NCBI GenBank assembly: GCA_903832005.1
Contig: CAIKZO010000003.1
Coordinates: 1-64,000, forward strand
Direction of reading: 5' to 3'
DNA: 64,000 nucleotides
Source of the DNA: Enhydrobacter aerosaccus
Lineage (GTDB): Bacteria > Pseudomonadota > Alphaproteobacteria > Reyranellales > Reyranellaceae
Below the pieces are notes generated by a model that made no database searches, was not told the origin of the DNA, and saw only the letters and a list, made by a program, of their open reading frames with translations. Shown piece after piece: positions 24,106 through 33,518 of this stretch (positions are counted from its first letter, which is position 1; each line of letters starts with the position of its first letter). Position numbers and translations under genes: made by a program.

Positions 24106-26553
24106 TTAGGCGAGACGCGTTGCCTCGTCGATCAGCTCTTGGGCAGCGATGTCGAGCAGCTCGTCCTCGGCCGTGCCGTCGAGGATGCGTTCCTTGCCGA
24201 TCTCGAGCAGCACCGGCACGGCGAGCGGCGAGATGCGGTCGAGGCGACGGTATTCGATACGGCCTTTCGCCCGTCGAAGCAGATCGCCCAGCCGCTTCAG
24301 GTCGGCCAGCTGATGCGCCGCATCCTGGCGCGTGGCGCGCAGCAGGATGTGGTCGGGCTCGTGCTTGCGCAGCGCATCGTAGATCAGGTCGGAGCTGAAG
24401 GTGACCTGGCGGCGCGACTTCTCCTCGCCGGGAAAGCGCCGCTCGATCAGCCCCGCGATCACCGCGACGTTGCGGAACGAGCGCCGCAGCATCGTCGATT
24501 CATCCATCCAGGCCTCGAGATCGTCGCCCAGCATGTCCTCGTCGAACAGCTCGTTGAGCTGCTGCGGGCTGGGCGGCCGCAGTCCCCAGATGCCCAGCAC
24601 GTAATCGGTCGCCACGAAGCCCAGCGGCTTCAGACCCATGCGTTCCATGCGCCGCGTCAACAGCATGCCCAAGGTCTGGTGCGCGTTACGGCCCTCGAAG
24701 CAGTAGGCCACGATGAATTGCTTGCTGCCGCGCGGAAATCCCTCGACCAGCAGCGTATCCTTCTTCGGCAAACCGGAGCGCCACTTCTGGATATCCAGCC
24801 AGGTGCGCACCTCGAGCGGCAGCTTGGGATGCTTCGTCGGATCCTGCAGGATGCCGCGCACCCTCTCGGCCAGGAACGTCGAGAGCGGCAGGCGGCCGCC
24901 GCCATAGGCCGGCACCTTGGGATCGCCGGTCGTTGCGGGCGAGCATTGCGCCACCAGTTCCTTCACGCCTTCAAAGCGCAGCATGCGGCCAGCGAAGACA
25001 AAGGTGTCGCCCGGCACCAGCCCCTGGATGAAGCTCTCCTCGACCTCGCCCAGCATCGGGCCGCGCCGCAGCCTCACCTTGATCAGCGGCAACTCGACGA
25101 TGGTGCCGACATTCATGCGGAACTGCCGCGCCACCAGTGGCGACGACAGCATCCAGCGATCGCCCGGCAGCTCCTTCAGCCGGTGCCATTTGTCGTAGGC
25201 CGCGAGGGCGTAGCCGCCGGTCGCCACGAAGCTGAACGTGTCGTCGTAATCCTTGCGCGGCAGGTCGCGATAGGGCTGTGCGCGTCGCACCTCATGGAAG
25301 AAAGCCTCGCGATCGATCGGCTGGGCGCAGGCGGTGCCCACGATGTGCTGGGCCAACACGTCGAGACAGGCCGGTCGCGGCGGATCGCCGTCGAGCTCAC
25401 GCGCTTCGATCGCCTCCATCGCAGCCAGCGACTCCAGCACCTCGAAGCGATTGGCCGGCGCGATCATGGCGCGGCTCGGCTCGTCGAGCCGGTGGTTGGC
25501 GCGACCGATGCGCTGCATCAGGCGGCTCACGCCTTTCGGCGCGCCGACCTGGATCACCAGGTCAACGTTGCCCCAGTCGATGCCGAGATCGAGCGACGAG
25601 GTCGCCACCACGGCGCGCAGCTTGCCGGCCGACATCGCGGCCTCGACTTTGCGGCGCTGCTCGATGGCCAGCGACCCGTGATGCAGGCCGATTGCCAAAT
25701 TCTCGTCGTTGACCCGCCACAGCCCGTCGAAGGTGAGTTCGGCCTGCGCGCGCGTGTTCACGAACACGATCGAGGTCTTGTGCTGGCGGATGATGTTGTA
25801 GATCTCGGGCACCGCGTGCTGGCCCATGTGACCGCCCCACGGCAGCCGGTCCTGCGCATCGATAATCGAGACATGCGGCGGCGCGCCCGGCTCGCCCTGC
25901 ACGATCTCGACCGTCTCGTTGTCGCGCAGGCGCAGGTAGTCGGCCAGTTCTGGCGGATCGGCGACGGTGGCCGAAAGGCCGACGAACCGCGTCTGCGGCG
26001 CCAGCGCCGCCAATCGGGCGAGGCACAGCACCAGATGATGGCCGCGCTTGGAGGTCGCGAAGGTATGCAGCTCGTCGATGATGACGCAGCGCAGGTTGGC
26101 GAAGAATTTCGCCGTGTCCGGATAGGACAGCAGCAGCGCCAGCGACTCGGGCGTCGTCAGCAGGAAATCCGGCGGCCGTTCGCGCTGGCGGATGCGGCGG
26201 CTCTGCGGCGTGTCGCCCGTCCGGCTCTCGGCGCGCACCGGCAACTGCATCTCGGCGATCGGGACCTCGAGGTTGCGGCGGATATCCGTCGCCAGCGCCT
26301 TGAGTGGGGAGATGTAGAGCGTATGCAGCTCGCCCTTACCCTTGGCATGCGCCAGGTCCTGACCGGCCTGTCGCCGTTCCGTCAGTTCGATCAATGACGG
26401 AAGGAAGCCCGCCAGGGTCTTGCCGCCGCCGGTCGGGGCGATCAGAAGCGCGCTCTTGCCTTGGGCCGCGAGATCGATCAGGTCGAGCTGATGCCGCCGC
26501 GGCGCCCATCCGCGACTCTGAAACCAGCGTGAAAAGAGGTCGGGAAGCCCCAT
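24106..26553 (-). CDS. ligase-associated DNA DExH-box helicase (Lhr-core type)
   Basis: An 815-aa superfamily 2 helicase. Walker A is APTGGGKT (residues 40-47), the DExH box is IIDELHTF, motif III is GLSATVADPPELADYL, motif IV-VI are IVFVNTRAQAEL, SSLDLGIDWGNVDLVIQVG and MQRIGRANHRL. The C-terminal part is the Lhr winged-helix/beta-barrel core. I use the ATG at 26553 (MGLPDLFSRWFQ), matching family starts; a GTG at 26592 would overlap the divergent exonuclease. It is divergent from the exonuclease/ligase pair; in Pseudomonas putida such proteins are 3'-5' helicases linked to repair ligases. Confidence 0.93.
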   Translation of the reverse strand: MGLPDLFSRWFQSRGWAPRRHQLDLIDLAAQGKSALLIAPTGGGKTLAGFLPSLIELTERRQAGQDLAHAKGKGELHTLYISPLKALATDIRRNLEVPIAEMQLPVRAESRTGDTPQSRRIRQRERPPDFLLTTPESLALLLSYPDTAKFFANLRCVIIDELHTFATSKRGHHLVLCLARLAALAPQTRFVGLSATVADPPELADYLRLRDNETVEIVQGEPGAPPHVSIIDAQDRLPWGGHMGQHAVPEIYNIIRQHKTSIVFVNTRAQAELTFDGLWRVNDENLAIGLHHGSLAIEQRRKVEAAMSAGKLRAVVATSSLDLGIDWGNVDLVIQVGAPKGVSRLMQRIGRANHRLDEPSRAMIAPANRFEVLESLAAMEAIEARELDGDPPRPACLDVLAQHIVGTACAQPIDREAFFHEVRRAQPYRDLPRKDYDDTFSFVATGGYALAAYDKWHRLKELPGDRWMLSSPLVARQFRMNVGTIVELPLIKVRLRRGPMLGEVEESFIQGLVPGDTFVFAGRMLRFEGVKELVAQCSPATTGDPKVPAYGGGRLPLSTFLAERVRGILQDPTKHPKLPLEVRTWLDIQKWRSGLPKKDTLLVEGFPRGSKQFIVAYCFEGRNAHQTLGMLLTRRMERMGLKPLGFVATDYVLGIWGLRPPSPQQLNELFDEDMLGDDLEAWMDESTMLRRSFRNVAVIAGLIERRFPGEEKSRRQVTFSSDLIYDALRKHEPDHILLRATRQDAAHQLADLKRLGDLLRRAKGRIEYRRLDRISPLAVPVLLEIGKERILDGTAEDELLDIAAQELIDEATRLA

Positions 26554-26581
26554 ATCAGTTGGATAGGATGCTTCCCTCTCA

Positions 26582-27601
26582 ATGACCGACACCTTAAATC
26601 CTCGCTCTTGGCTCTATCCCACCCCGCGTGGCCTCTATTGTGAGCCCGGCGACTTCTATGTCGACCCCGCCGTTGCGGTGGGTCGCGCCGTGATCACCCA
26701 TGGCCACGGCGACCACGCCCGGCCGGGTCACCGCAGCGCCCTCGCCACACCCGAGACTTTGGCGATCATGCGCGCCCGCTTCCAGGACATGCCCGACACC
26801 GCCCAGCAGCCGCTGAAATACGGCGAGGAGGTGAAGATCGGCGATGTCTCTGTCAGCCTCGTGCCGGCCGGCCATATCCTGGGTTCCGCGCAAGCCGTCC
26901 TCGAGCATAAGGGCCAGCGCATCGTCGTTTCGGGCGACTACAAGCGCCGGCCAGATGCGACCTGCCCACCGTTCGAACCCGTACCGTGCGATGTCTTCAT
27001 CACGGAGGCGACGTTCGCCTTGCCGGTCTTCCATCATCCCTCCGATGTGGGCGAGGCGGCCAAGTTGCTGCGCTCCGTCGCCACCTTTCCCGAGCGCACT
27101 CATCTGGTGGGCGTGTACGCGCTGGGCAAGTGCCAGCGGGTCATCACGCTTCTGCGCGCGGCCGGATACGACAAGAGGATCTGGCTGCACGGCGCACTGG
27201 CCTCTCTCTGCAAGCTCTACGAAGACAACGGCATCGCCCTCGGCGACACGGCGCTGGTGTCCGACGCCATCCTTGAGACCTTCCGCGGCGCCATCGTGCT
27301 CTGCCCGCCCTCGGCCATGGCCGACCGCTGGTCACGGCGTTTTGCCGACCCGATCCCCGCCATGGCCTCGGGCTGGATGGGCGTTCGCGCCCGTGCCCGG
27401 CAGCGCGGCGCCGAGCTGCCGCTGATCATCTCCGACCACGCCGACTGGAGCGAGCTGACCCAAACCCTGAAGGACGTCGGCGCGCCCAAGGTCTGGGTGA
27501 CCCACGGCCGCGAAGAGGCGCTGGTGGCCTATGCACGCTCGATCGGCATCGACGCCGAGGCACTACATCTCGGCGGCCGCGAGGAAGAGGACGAGTCCTA
27601 G
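26582..27601 (+). CDS. ligase-associated MBL-fold DNA exonuclease
   Basis: A 339-aa metallo-beta-lactamase/beta-CASP-like nuclease of the ligase-associated exonuclease family. The metal motif HGHGDHARPGH is at residues 40-50, then PAGHILGSAQAVLE, VVSGDYKRRPD, the acidic FITEATFALP and the C-terminal SDHADW and VTHGRE. The stop shares one base with the ligase start, so both are co-translated. It is divergent from the helicase. Likely function: trimming DNA ends before ligation by the neighbouring ATP-dependent ligase. Confidence 0.93.
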   Translation: MTDTLNPRSWLYPTPRGLYCEPGDFYVDPAVAVGRAVITHGHGDHARPGHRSALATPETLAIMRARFQDMPDTAQQPLKYGEEVKIGDVSVSLVPAGHILGSAQAVLEHKGQRIVVSGDYKRRPDATCPPFEPVPCDVFITEATFALPVFHHPSDVGEAAKLLRSVATFPERTHLVGVYALGKCQRVITLLRAAGYDKRIWLHGALASLCKLYEDNGIALGDTALVSDAILETFRGAIVLCPPSAMADRWSRRFADPIPAMASGWMGVRARARQRGAELPLIISDHADWSELTQTLKDVGAPKVWVTHGREEALVAYARSIGIDAEALHLGGREEEDES

Positions 27602-29181
27602 TGCAGGCCTTCGCCCGCCTCCTCGATTCGCTCTCCTTCCAGCCCGCGCGCAACGCCAAGCTGCGACTGATCGAGGCCTATCTGCGCGAGACACCCGATC
27701 CCGACCGTGGCTGGGCACTGGCGGCATTGACCGGCGGGCTCGACTTCGCCGCCGCCAAGCCCGCGCTGCTGCGCAGTTTCGGTCAGGAAAAGATCGGCGA
27801 GGAACTGTTCGGCCTGTCCTACGACTATGTCGGCGACCTCGCGGAAACCCTGGCGCTGATCTGGGAGACCAAGGCCGACGCTGGCCCGCCGCCCACCTTG
27901 AGCGAAGTGGTCGAGACCCTGCAGCGCGCCACCAAGACCCAAACACCGGCGATCCTGAAGCGCTGGCTCGACGAACTCGATTCGACCGGCCGCTGGGCCC
28001 TCCTGAAGCTGCTGACCGGCGCACTGCGCATCGGCGTTTCGGCGCGGCTGGCCAAGCAGGCCGTGGCCAACATCGGCGACCAGCCGGTGGCGGAGGTCGA
28101 GGAAGTCTGGCACGGCCTCTCCACACCCTATCGGCCGCTATTCGATTGGCTGACGGCCGGCGGCCCCAAGCCCGCGTCCAACATGGGTGGCGCGTTCCTC
28201 TCGCCGATGCTGGCCAATCCGATCGACCGCGCCGAAATCGATACGCTCGATCCCGCGCACTTTCGTGCCGAATGGAAATGGGATGGCATCCGCGTGCAGA
28301 TCGCCTCCTCTGGCGGCACGAAGCGGCTCTACAGCCGCGCCGGCGAGGATGTCTCCGGTGCCTTTCCCGACATCGTCGAGGCAATCGATTTCGAGGGCGT
28401 GTTCGACGGCGAACTCTTGGTGCGTCGCGAGGAGGCGATCGCGCCGTTCAACGACCTACAGCAGCGCCTCAACCGCAAGACCGTGACGGCCAAGATGCTG
28501 AAAGAGCATCCTGCGCATGTAAGGCTGTACGACGTGCTGTGGCTGGACGGCGAGGATCTGCGCGCGCTCACCTTCGACGAACGGCGCGCCCGGCTCGAAG
28601 CGTGGATGGGCGAACACCCTCGCGCGCGCTTCGATGTCTCGCCGCTGGTGCGCTTCACCGATTGGGCCCACCTCGCGACCTTGCGCGAGGAGATGCGCCA
28701 GGACGGCATCGAAGGGCTGATGCTGAAGCGCAGCGACAGCCCCTATCTCGCCGGCCGGCCCAAAGGTCCGTGGTTCAAGTGGAAGCGCGATCCGATGCTG
28801 GCCGACTGCGTGATGATGTACGCCCAGCGCGGCCACGGAAAACGCAGTTCCTTCTATTCCGACTATACGTTCGGCGCGTGGCGTGACGCGGCCGAAGGCA
28901 AGCGAGAACTCGCGCCGGTCGGCAAGGCCTACTTCGGCTTCACCGATGAAGAGCTGCGCTGGCTCGACAAGTGGGTGCGCGACCATACGACCAACCGCTT
29001 CGGCCCGGTGCGCGAGGTCGAGCAGCAGCTCGTGCTCGAAGTGGCCTTCGACGGCGTCGCGCGCTCGACGCGTCACAAGTCGGGCGTGTCGCTGCGCTTC
29101 CCGCGCATCAATCGCATACGCACTGACAAGCCCGCCGCCGAGGCCGATACGGTCGACAACCTGCTGCGTCTCGTGCCATGA
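27601..29181 (+). CDS. ATP-dependent DNA ligase of the helicase/exonuclease-linked family
   Basis: A 526-aa ATP-dependent ligase (the family annotated as cisplatin damage response ligase). An N-terminal helical DNA-binding domain (about 1-190) precedes the nucleotidyltransferase, with the adenylated Lys in AEWKWDGIRVQ (Lys226), then SRAGEDVSGAFPD, FDGELLV, EGLMLKRSDSPY and the motif V FKWKRDPM; a C-terminal OB fold ends with SGVSLRFPRINRIR. The GTG at 27601 overlaps the exonuclease TAG. The replicative NAD-dependent ligase would be elsewhere; this one is an accessory repair ligase. Confidence 0.94.
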   Translation: MQAFARLLDSLSFQPARNAKLRLIEAYLRETPDPDRGWALAALTGGLDFAAAKPALLRSFGQEKIGEELFGLSYDYVGDLAETLALIWETKADAGPPPTLSEVVETLQRATKTQTPAILKRWLDELDSTGRWALLKLLTGALRIGVSARLAKQAVANIGDQPVAEVEEVWHGLSTPYRPLFDWLTAGGPKPASNMGGAFLSPMLANPIDRAEIDTLDPAHFRAEWKWDGIRVQIASSGGTKRLYSRAGEDVSGAFPDIVEAIDFEGVFDGELLVRREEAIAPFNDLQQRLNRKTVTAKMLKEHPAHVRLYDVLWLDGEDLRALTFDERRARLEAWMGEHPRARFDVSPLVRFTDWAHLATLREEMRQDGIEGLMLKRSDSPYLAGRPKGPWFKWKRDPMLADCVMMYAQRGHGKRSSFYSDYTFGAWRDAAEGKRELAPVGKAYFGFTDEELRWLDKWVRDHTTNRFGPVREVEQQLVLEVAFDGVARSTRHKSGVSLRFPRINRIRTDKPAAEADTVDNLLRLVP

Positions 29182-29188
29182 CGCCGTG

Positions 29189-30580
29189 ATGCCTGAAACC
29201 CTCGCCGGCACGCTCCCCCCGCAGACCCACACCCAGACGATCGACCGTCGCAAGGCGCTGGGAAAATCGCTGCGCGAGAAGTGTGACCGCCGCAGTCACG
29301 CAACCTGGTCGCCCGCGCCCGATCGCCGCGATCCCGTCGAAATCCTGATCGAGCAGGGCACGTCACGGCTGCAGCAACTGCTGCCGCTGCGCTATGCCCG
29401 CATGAGGGTGTCGCCCTTTGCCTTCCTGCGCGGAGGTGCAGCCGTCATGACGGCGGACCTCGCCGCGACGCCCAACAGCGGCCTGATGGTGCAGGCGGCA
29501 GGCGACTGTCACTGCATGAACTTCGGCGGCTTCGCGACGCCCGAGCGGCGGCTGGTGTTCGATCTCAACGATTTCGATGAGACCGCCGTCGCGCCCTGGG
29601 AATGGGATCTCAAGCGGCTGGCGGCAAGCTTTGTCGTGGCGACGTTCGACGCTCTCGACAAGGATGCGCGCCTCGATCTCGCCCGGCTCGTCTCGAGCAG
29701 CTATCGCACCACCATGATCGACATCGCGTCGAAGCCGGTCCTCGAGTCCTGGTATCGCGGCCTGGTGATCGACAGTGCGGAGACCGCCGAGGCGTTCGGC
29801 ATCGGCGCACCCGCGATCCGCAAGGCGCGTGACTTCCTCACCCATGGCAACAGCATCGACATCCACCGCCGTCCGGAAACCGGCATGAACGTCGAGCCGC
29901 ACATCCAGGACGAACCGCCCCTCGTCTACCATCCGACCGCAGAGCAGGCTGTGGCGTTCGAGGCCGCGGTCAAGGCGATGCTGGTCGACTATGCCACTTC
30001 GCTCACGCCGGAACGGCGCACCTTGCTGGAGCGCTACCGGCGCACGGATGCCGCCTACAAGGTGGTGGGCGTCGGTTCCGTGGGAACGATGTGCGGCGTC
30101 GTGATGATGGTCTCGGGCAGCGGCGAAATCCTGAACCTGCAGTTCAAGGAAGCCACACAATCGGTGCTCGAGCCCTTTGCAGGCCCAAGTCCGTACGCCC
30201 ATCACGGCGAGCGGGTCGTCCGCGGGCAACGCCTGCTGCAGGCTTCCAGCGACATTCTCCTGGGCTTCGGGACAGGCCCGACCGGCCGGCACATCTATGT
30301 CCGCCAGCTGCGCGACGCCAAGGTGAAGCCGGCGCTCGAAACCATGTCGGCCCGGCATTTCCGGCGCTACGCCGCGACCTGCGGCGAGGCCCTGGCTCGC
30401 GCCCATGCTCGTACTGCCGACGCCGTCGTCCTCGCGTCCTACCTCGGCCGGGGCACTGCGTTCGACGAGTCGACCGGTGCTTTCGCGGTGGCCTACGGCA
30501 AGCAGACCGAGCAGGACCATGCGGCCCTCGAAAAAGCCATTAAATCCGGCCGTTTGACGGCGTCCAACGACCCGTCATAG
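29189..30580 (+). CDS. DUF2252 domain-containing protein
   Basis: A 463-aa cytoplasmic protein of the DUF2252 family, distantly kinase-like. The family features are visible: KCDRRSHATW, MRVSPFAFLRGGAAVMTADL, GDCHCMNFGGFATPERRLVF, then DLNDFDETAVAPWEWDLKRL. Later GTGPTGRHIYVRQLRDAKVK and a C-terminal CGEALARAHART helix follow. The ATG lies 7 bases after the ligase stop, so it may be co-transcribed with the exonuclease and ligase. Biochemical role is unknown. Longer upstream open frame lies inside the ligase gene and is not used. Confidence 0.88.
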   Translation: MPETLAGTLPPQTHTQTIDRRKALGKSLREKCDRRSHATWSPAPDRRDPVEILIEQGTSRLQQLLPLRYARMRVSPFAFLRGGAAVMTADLAATPNSGLMVQAAGDCHCMNFGGFATPERRLVFDLNDFDETAVAPWEWDLKRLAASFVVATFDALDKDARLDLARLVSSSYRTTMIDIASKPVLESWYRGLVIDSAETAEAFGIGAPAIRKARDFLTHGNSIDIHRRPETGMNVEPHIQDEPPLVYHPTAEQAVAFEAAVKAMLVDYATSLTPERRTLLERYRRTDAAYKVVGVGSVGTMCGVVMMVSGSGEILNLQFKEATQSVLEPFAGPSPYAHHGERVVRGQRLLQASSDILLGFGTGPTGRHIYVRQLRDAKVKPALETMSARHFRRYAATCGEALARAHARTADAVVLASYLGRGTAFDESTGAFAVAYGKQTEQDHAALEKAIKSGRLTASNDPS

Positions 30581-30632
30581 AGACCATTAGCCCCTTGCAG
30601 CGCCACTGCGTCATCCCCATTATCCGGGCGTC

Positions 30633-31625
30633 ATGATCGACCCCTTTGGCCGGCACATTTCCTACCTGCGCGTTTCGGTGACGGATCGCTGCGATTTCCG
30701 CTGCGTCTATTGCATGGCCGAGGACATGACGTTCCTGCCCAAGGCCGAGGTGCTGAGCCTCGAGGAACTGGAGCGGCTGTGCAGCGCCTTCGTGCGCCGC
30801 GGCGTGCGCAAGCTGCGCATGACCGGCGGCGAGCCGCTGGTGCGCAAGAACGTGATGTCGCTGTTCCGCGGCCTCGGCAAACACCTCGACTCGGGCGCGC
30901 TCGACGAGCTCACGCTGACGACCAACGGCAGCCAGCTCGCAAAGTACGCCAAGGAGCTTGCGGCGATCGGCGTGAAGCGCGTGAACGTTTCGATGGACAC
31001 GCTCGATCCGGTGAAGTTCCGCGAACTCACGCGCTGGGGCGACCTCGACCAGGTGATGCGCGGGCTCGACGGCGCCCAGGACGCGGGTCTGCAGATCAAG
31101 ATCAACGCGGTGGCGCTGCGTGGCGTCAACGACGGCGAATTCGAGGAGCTGATCCGCTGGAGCCACGGCCGCGGCATGGACCTCGTCTTCATCGAAGTGA
31201 TGCCGATGGGCGAGATCGGCGGCGAGGCGCGGCTCGACCAGTACCTGCCGCTGTCGATGGCGCGCACCGAGATCGCGCGGCACTTCACCCTGAACGAGAG
31301 CGACTACCGTACCGGCGGCCCGGCACGCTACTTCACCGTTGCGGAGACTGGCGGCCGGCTGGGCTTCATCACGCCGCTCACCCACAATTTCTGTGAAAGC
31401 TGCAATCGCGTGCGGCTGACCTGCACCGGCACGCTTTACATGTGCCTCGGCCAGGACGACGCGGCCGATCTGCGGGCGCCGCTGCGGGCATCGGAAAGCG
31501 ACCAGCTGCTCGACCAGGCAATCACCGACGCGATCGCGCGCAAGCCCAAGGGCCACGATTTCATGATCGACCGCCGCCATACGGCGCCAGCCGTGCGCCG
31601 CCACATGAGCGTTACTGGCGGCTGA
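30633..31625 (+). CDS. moaA: GTP 3',8-cyclase MoaA (molybdopterin biosynthesis)
   Basis: A 330-aa radical SAM enzyme that converts GTP to 3',8-cyclo-GTP, the first step of molybdenum cofactor synthesis. The N-terminal cluster motif is CDFRCVYC (Cys20, 24, 27); the C-terminal cluster motif is [30 protein letters not shown] and the C-terminal GG (SVTGG) that inserts in the active site are present. It is separate from the other moa genes, which are not in this window. Starts 52 bases after DUF2252. Confidence 0.97.
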   Translation: MIDPFGRHISYLRVSVTDRCDFRCVYCMAEDMTFLPKAEVLSLEELERLCSAFVRRGVRKLRMTGGEPLVRKNVMSLFRGLGKHLDSGALDELTLTTNGSQLAKYAKELAAIGVKRVNVSMDTLDPVKFRELTRWGDLDQVMRGLDGAQDAGLQIKINAVALRGVNDGEFEELIRWSHGRGMDLVFIEVMPMGEIGGEARLDQYLPLSMARTEIARHFTLNESDYRTGGPARYFTVAETGGRLGFITPLTHNFCESCNRVRLTCTGTLYMCLGQDDAADLRAPLRASESDQLLDQAITDAIARKPKGHDFMIDRRHTAPAVRRHMSVTGG

Positions 31626-31798
31626 TCGCAACGTCTCGACGCGCCCCCAGCATCAGTGCGCTAGTGTGTAATTTTGTTGCGCGCAGGGGGTGGCGGAATC
31701 CGGTACAAAACGGCTGAAAGCCCTGTGGCATCAGCATCCGAGGTGTCCCAGGATTTCGGTGCACGTCGCGTCATTTTTCCGAGCCGAGAGAAGCCGCT

Positions 31799-32734
31799 CT
31801 AGACCTCCGTCGCTAACCCGCTCGTCGTATCCGCCGACTTGATCGCCGCCCGCCGCACCGCCTCTCGGTGGGAGATGTAGAGCGCGCTGGCGAAGATCAC
31901 GGCGGCGCCGACGAAGGTCCAGACATCGGGTTGCTGGAAGAACAGGAAGTAGCCCAGCAGCGCGTTCCACAGGAGCGACAGGAATCCGATCGGCTGCAGC
32001 AGCGTGATGTCCGCCAGCTGATAGCCGTTCTGCTGGCAGATATGACCGACCGTGCCGGTGAGGCCGGCGGCGAAGAACCAGACGAGATCGCCCCAGGCCG
32101 GCGTCTCCCAGAAATAGAGCGCGACGGGAAAGGCCGACAACACGATGGTCAGGTGCTGCCAGATCACGATCGTGTTGGCGCGCTCCGTGCGGGCCAGCGC
32201 CTTGGAGATGATGTTCGAGGCCGAGAAGATCGGCGTCGACACCAGGATGCAGATCGCGCCGTAGCCAAGGTCACCGACGCCCGGCCGGATGATGATCATA
32301 GCGCCGGCGAATCCGACGAGCACCGCCATCCAGCGACGCAGCCGAACCTTCTCGCCCAGGAACATCGCGGCGCCCATGGTGACGAAGATCGGGCCGGTGA
32401 AGCCCAGCGCCGTCACGCTGGCCAGGGTCGTGAGCGGCAGGCCGATGAACCACAGGAACATGCCGCCGGCGTGGATGGCACCGCGGAACATGTGGAGCGG
32501 CAGCCGGTCGGTGCGCATGGTGCGGCGGATACCGAGCTTCAGCACCAGCGGAACAAGCACCAGCGTTCCGAAGAAATAGCGCATGAACGCCATCACATAG
32601 GGATTGAGGTGCTGCGAGGGGATGAGCGTGAAGACGTTCAGCAGCGCGAACGACACGCCCGACAGGCCGACCCAGAGGATGCCGCGCAGGTTTGGCGAGA
32701 GCGCGGACCAGCGGGCGAGCAGCGAGGAAATCAC
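31799..32734 (-). CDS. EamA/DMT-family transporter
   Basis: A 311-aa inner-membrane protein with about ten hydrophobic helices in two EamA repeats. First repeat: GLSGVSFALLNVFTLI through ASVTALGFTGPIFVTMGAAMFLGEKV; second repeat begins ICILVSTPIFSASNIISKA and ends with LLQPIGFLSLLWNALLGYFLF. Direction of transport and substrate are unknown; relatives export amino acids or metabolites. The 173 bases between it and moaA show no gene. It lies 39 bases downstream of the ChaC-like gene. Confidence 0.88.
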   Translation of the reverse strand: MISSLLARWSALSPNLRGILWVGLSGVSFALLNVFTLIPSQHLNPYVMAFMRYFFGTLVLVPLVLKLGIRRTMRTDRLPLHMFRGAIHAGGMFLWFIGLPLTTLASVTALGFTGPIFVTMGAAMFLGEKVRLRRWMAVLVGFAGAMIIIRPGVGDLGYGAICILVSTPIFSASNIISKALARTERANTIVIWQHLTIVLSAFPVALYFWETPAWGDLVWFFAAGLTGTVGHICQQNGYQLADITLLQPIGFLSLLWNALLGYFLFFQQPDVWTFVGAAVIFASALYISHREAVRRAAIKSADTTSGLATEV

Positions 32735-32773
32735 ATCGCCACTATGTCATACCGACTGCAGTCGCGTGAGGGG

Positions 32774-33505
32774 CTAATCCCCGCCGGTCGCCGCAATCGT
32801 CTGTATATTTTTGGCAGGCGGTACGGACGGTTCCACGTCCTCGCCGCGCAGGCCCGCGACCAGATCGACCAGCCGCTCGATATAGGCGTCGTGGATGTCC
32901 AGCGCCCGCGTATGCGCTGCGGTATTGGCGAGGTAGTCGCGGCAGGCGCCACGACGGCCCTCGGCGAAGGCGATGTGGTGAGCAGCGCGCTCGATCGGCA
33001 GGTCGCCGCAATACTGGCAGTGGCTGGGATCGACCACGAAGGTGACGGCGTTGACGATCCGGCCGTCACGCAGCTTCGCCGGCACCCAGCGCGCCTTGTA
33101 GATGCCGGACAGCATCTCGCGGTTCCACAGGATGGCGAGTTCGCTCCGGACCTGATTTGGCGCGATGCGATAGGCGATGCCTTCGCAGCTTCCGCCGTCT
33201 TCGAGGCCCAGCATCAGGCCCGGCAGCTCGGGCGTGCCGCGGCCCAGCGGCACCCAGAAACAGAAGGACCGGCGCCAGCCCTCGACGTGACAGGGCGAAG
33301 CCTCGGCGAATTCGAGCGCCGGATTCCACATCAGCGAGCCGTAGGCGAACACCCAGGCTTCCTCGCCGGGCCGATACCGATCGAGCGCTTCCTTGAGGCT
33401 GGCTTCGCGCTCTTCCTGGGTGAGGAAGAAGTCGTAGCCCGCCTTGCGCGCGTCCGCGACGATCTGCTCGATCCGCTCGGGGCTGAGTTCGTCGCGCCTG
33501 ATCAA
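32774..33505 (-). CDS. gamma-glutamylcyclotransferase, ChaC-like
   Basis: A ChaC-type glutathione-specific cyclotransferase, releasing 5-oxoproline and Cys-Gly. The substrate-binding YGSL motif is in WVFAYGSLMWNPALEF, and the catalytic Glu region is GGSCEGIAYRI; YCGDLPIERAAHHIA follows. The open frame extends upstream, but it overlaps the preceding MaoC gene; the TTG at 33505 (L-I-R-R-D-E-L) starts 13 bases after the MaoC stop and gives a 243-aa protein, so I prefer it. The start remains uncertain. Confidence 0.85.
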   Translation of the reverse strand: MIRRDELSPERIEQIVADARKAGYDFFLTQEEREASLKEALDRYRPGEEAWVFAYGSLMWNPALEFAEASPCHVEGWRRSFCFWVPLGRGTPELPGLMLGLEDGGSCEGIAYRIAPNQVRSELAILWNREMLSGIYKARWVPAKLRDGRIVNAVTFVVDPSHCQYCGDLPIERAAHHIAFAEGRRGACRDYLANTAAHTRALDIHDAYIERLVDLVAGLRGEDVEPSVPPAKNIQTIAATGGD

Positions 33506-33518
33506 GGCCGGGTCCCGC

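Noticed and set aside
23431-26397. 988-codon plus-strand open frame
   Set aside because: It is the antisense shadow of the Lhr-type helicase and serine hydrolase, composed of low-complexity His/Arg/Ala-rich sequence without domains.
31680-31780. tRNA-Leu-like words (GGGGGTGGCGGAAT...) after moaA
   Set aside because: Only an A-box-like stretch fits; no anticodon arm, no B box GGTTCGANTCC and no matching acceptor stem could be drawn.
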